DNA from: Streptomyces sp. NBC_01446
GTDB lineage: Bacteria > Actinomycetota > Actinomycetes > Streptomycetales > Streptomycetaceae
DNA: 64,000 nucleotides
Direction: 5' to 3'
Assembly (NCBI RefSeq): GCF_026340095.1
Contig: NZ_JAPEPO010000001.1
Span: forward strand, 3,378,501 to 3,442,500
Part shown: one piece after another, positions 63,898 to 64,000 of the stretch
Layout of the letters: the number at the start of each line of letters is the position of its first letter
Position numbering within the stretch: the stretch's first letter is position 1
Notes under the pieces: model-generated
Database searches by the model: none
Seen by the model: only the letters and a program-made list of their open reading frames with translations
What the model was told of the DNA's origin: nothing
Position numbers and translations under genes: made by a program

Positions 63898-64000
63898 ATG
63901 CCCGACAGCCAGCCGCAGCACCCCCACTCCCCCGGCAACGACTCCACCGCCGAGAGCACCGCCCTCCTCCTGTGCGGCGCCAGGCTCACGGACGGCCGGA
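63898..64000 (+). CDS. N-terminal fragment of a protein cut by the window edge, possibly an amidohydrolase
   Basis: An ATG with AGGAG 5 nt upstream opens a frame that runs off the window: MPDSQPQHPHSPGNDSTAES, then TALLLCGARLTDGR. A polar leader followed by a beta strand ending in GARLTDGR resembles the start of amidohydrolases such as cytosine deaminase. This is a weak inference from 34 residues. Confidence 0.55.
   Translation, partial: MPDSQPQHPHSPGNDSTAESTALLLCGARLTDGR

Noticed and set aside
63756..63989. A 77-codon minus-strand frame at the right end
   Set aside because: The translation is Gly/Arg-rich without motifs and overlaps a plus-strand start with a good ribosome site.

Overview
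The window is high-GC actinobacterial DNA and almost certainly a Streptomyces chromosome. The evidence is strong third-position GC bias that leaves long antisense open frames, frequent GTG/TTG starts, a TTG-started 1161-aa RpoB, TAGGCT-type -10 boxes, UUCG-looped GC-rich terminator hairpins, and the gene order around rpoBC, str, S10, spc and rpoA. No rRNA genes, prophage, insertion sequence or CRISPR array is visible. The region is core chromosome, and most coding sequence runs on the minus strand.

Read left to right: (1) 1-14241 holds cell-wall and cofactor genes (tsaE, an alpha/beta hydrolase, alr, nnr, acpS, glmS, coaA, a DUF389 membrane protein, glmM), then rplM-rpsI, a membrane protein and truA. 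(2) 14321-30690 is the ribosomal supercluster on the minus strand. In transcription order it runs from rpsJ (S10 operon) through the spc genes, secY, adk, map and infA to rpmJ, rpsM, rpsK, rpoA and rplQ. (3) 31182-33760 carries two plus-strand genes, a small membrane protein and a Tat-exported PIG-L deacetylase with a lectin-like propeller. (4) 33863-38205 is the str operon (rpsL, rpsG, fusA, tuf). (5) 38659-39280 is a frameshifted pseudogene. (6) 39335-53272 contains rpoC, rpoB, rplJL, two paralogous lipoproteins, rplKA, nusG and secE. (7) 53382-64000 holds tRNA-Trp, an aminotransferase, adenosine deaminase, a DsbA-like protein, two TetR modules (one with an NmrA-like reductase, one with an MFS pump), murB, a DUF3291 protein, a MaoC dehydratase pair, rpmG, tRNA-Met, tRNA-Thr and a truncated gene.

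Together these genes supply transcription (RpoA, RpoB, RpoC, NusG), translation (more than 30 ribosomal proteins, IF-1, EF-Tu, EF-G), protein export and N-terminal processing (SecY, SecE, Map), and peptidoglycan precursors (GlmS, GlmM, MurB, Alr). Many junctions inside the operons are TGATG or TAATG overlaps, while strong hairpins separate sub-operons.

I found no new multi-gene system. The most interesting signals are regulatory: a 25-nt element (24 of 25 identical) shared by the rpsJ and rpsL leaders; an L10-type leader with a U-tailed hairpin; matching operators for two TetR regulators; a group of apparently leaderless genes; and direct repeats upstream of rpoB and glmM. All calls come from reading the sequence. 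No database search or folding was run.
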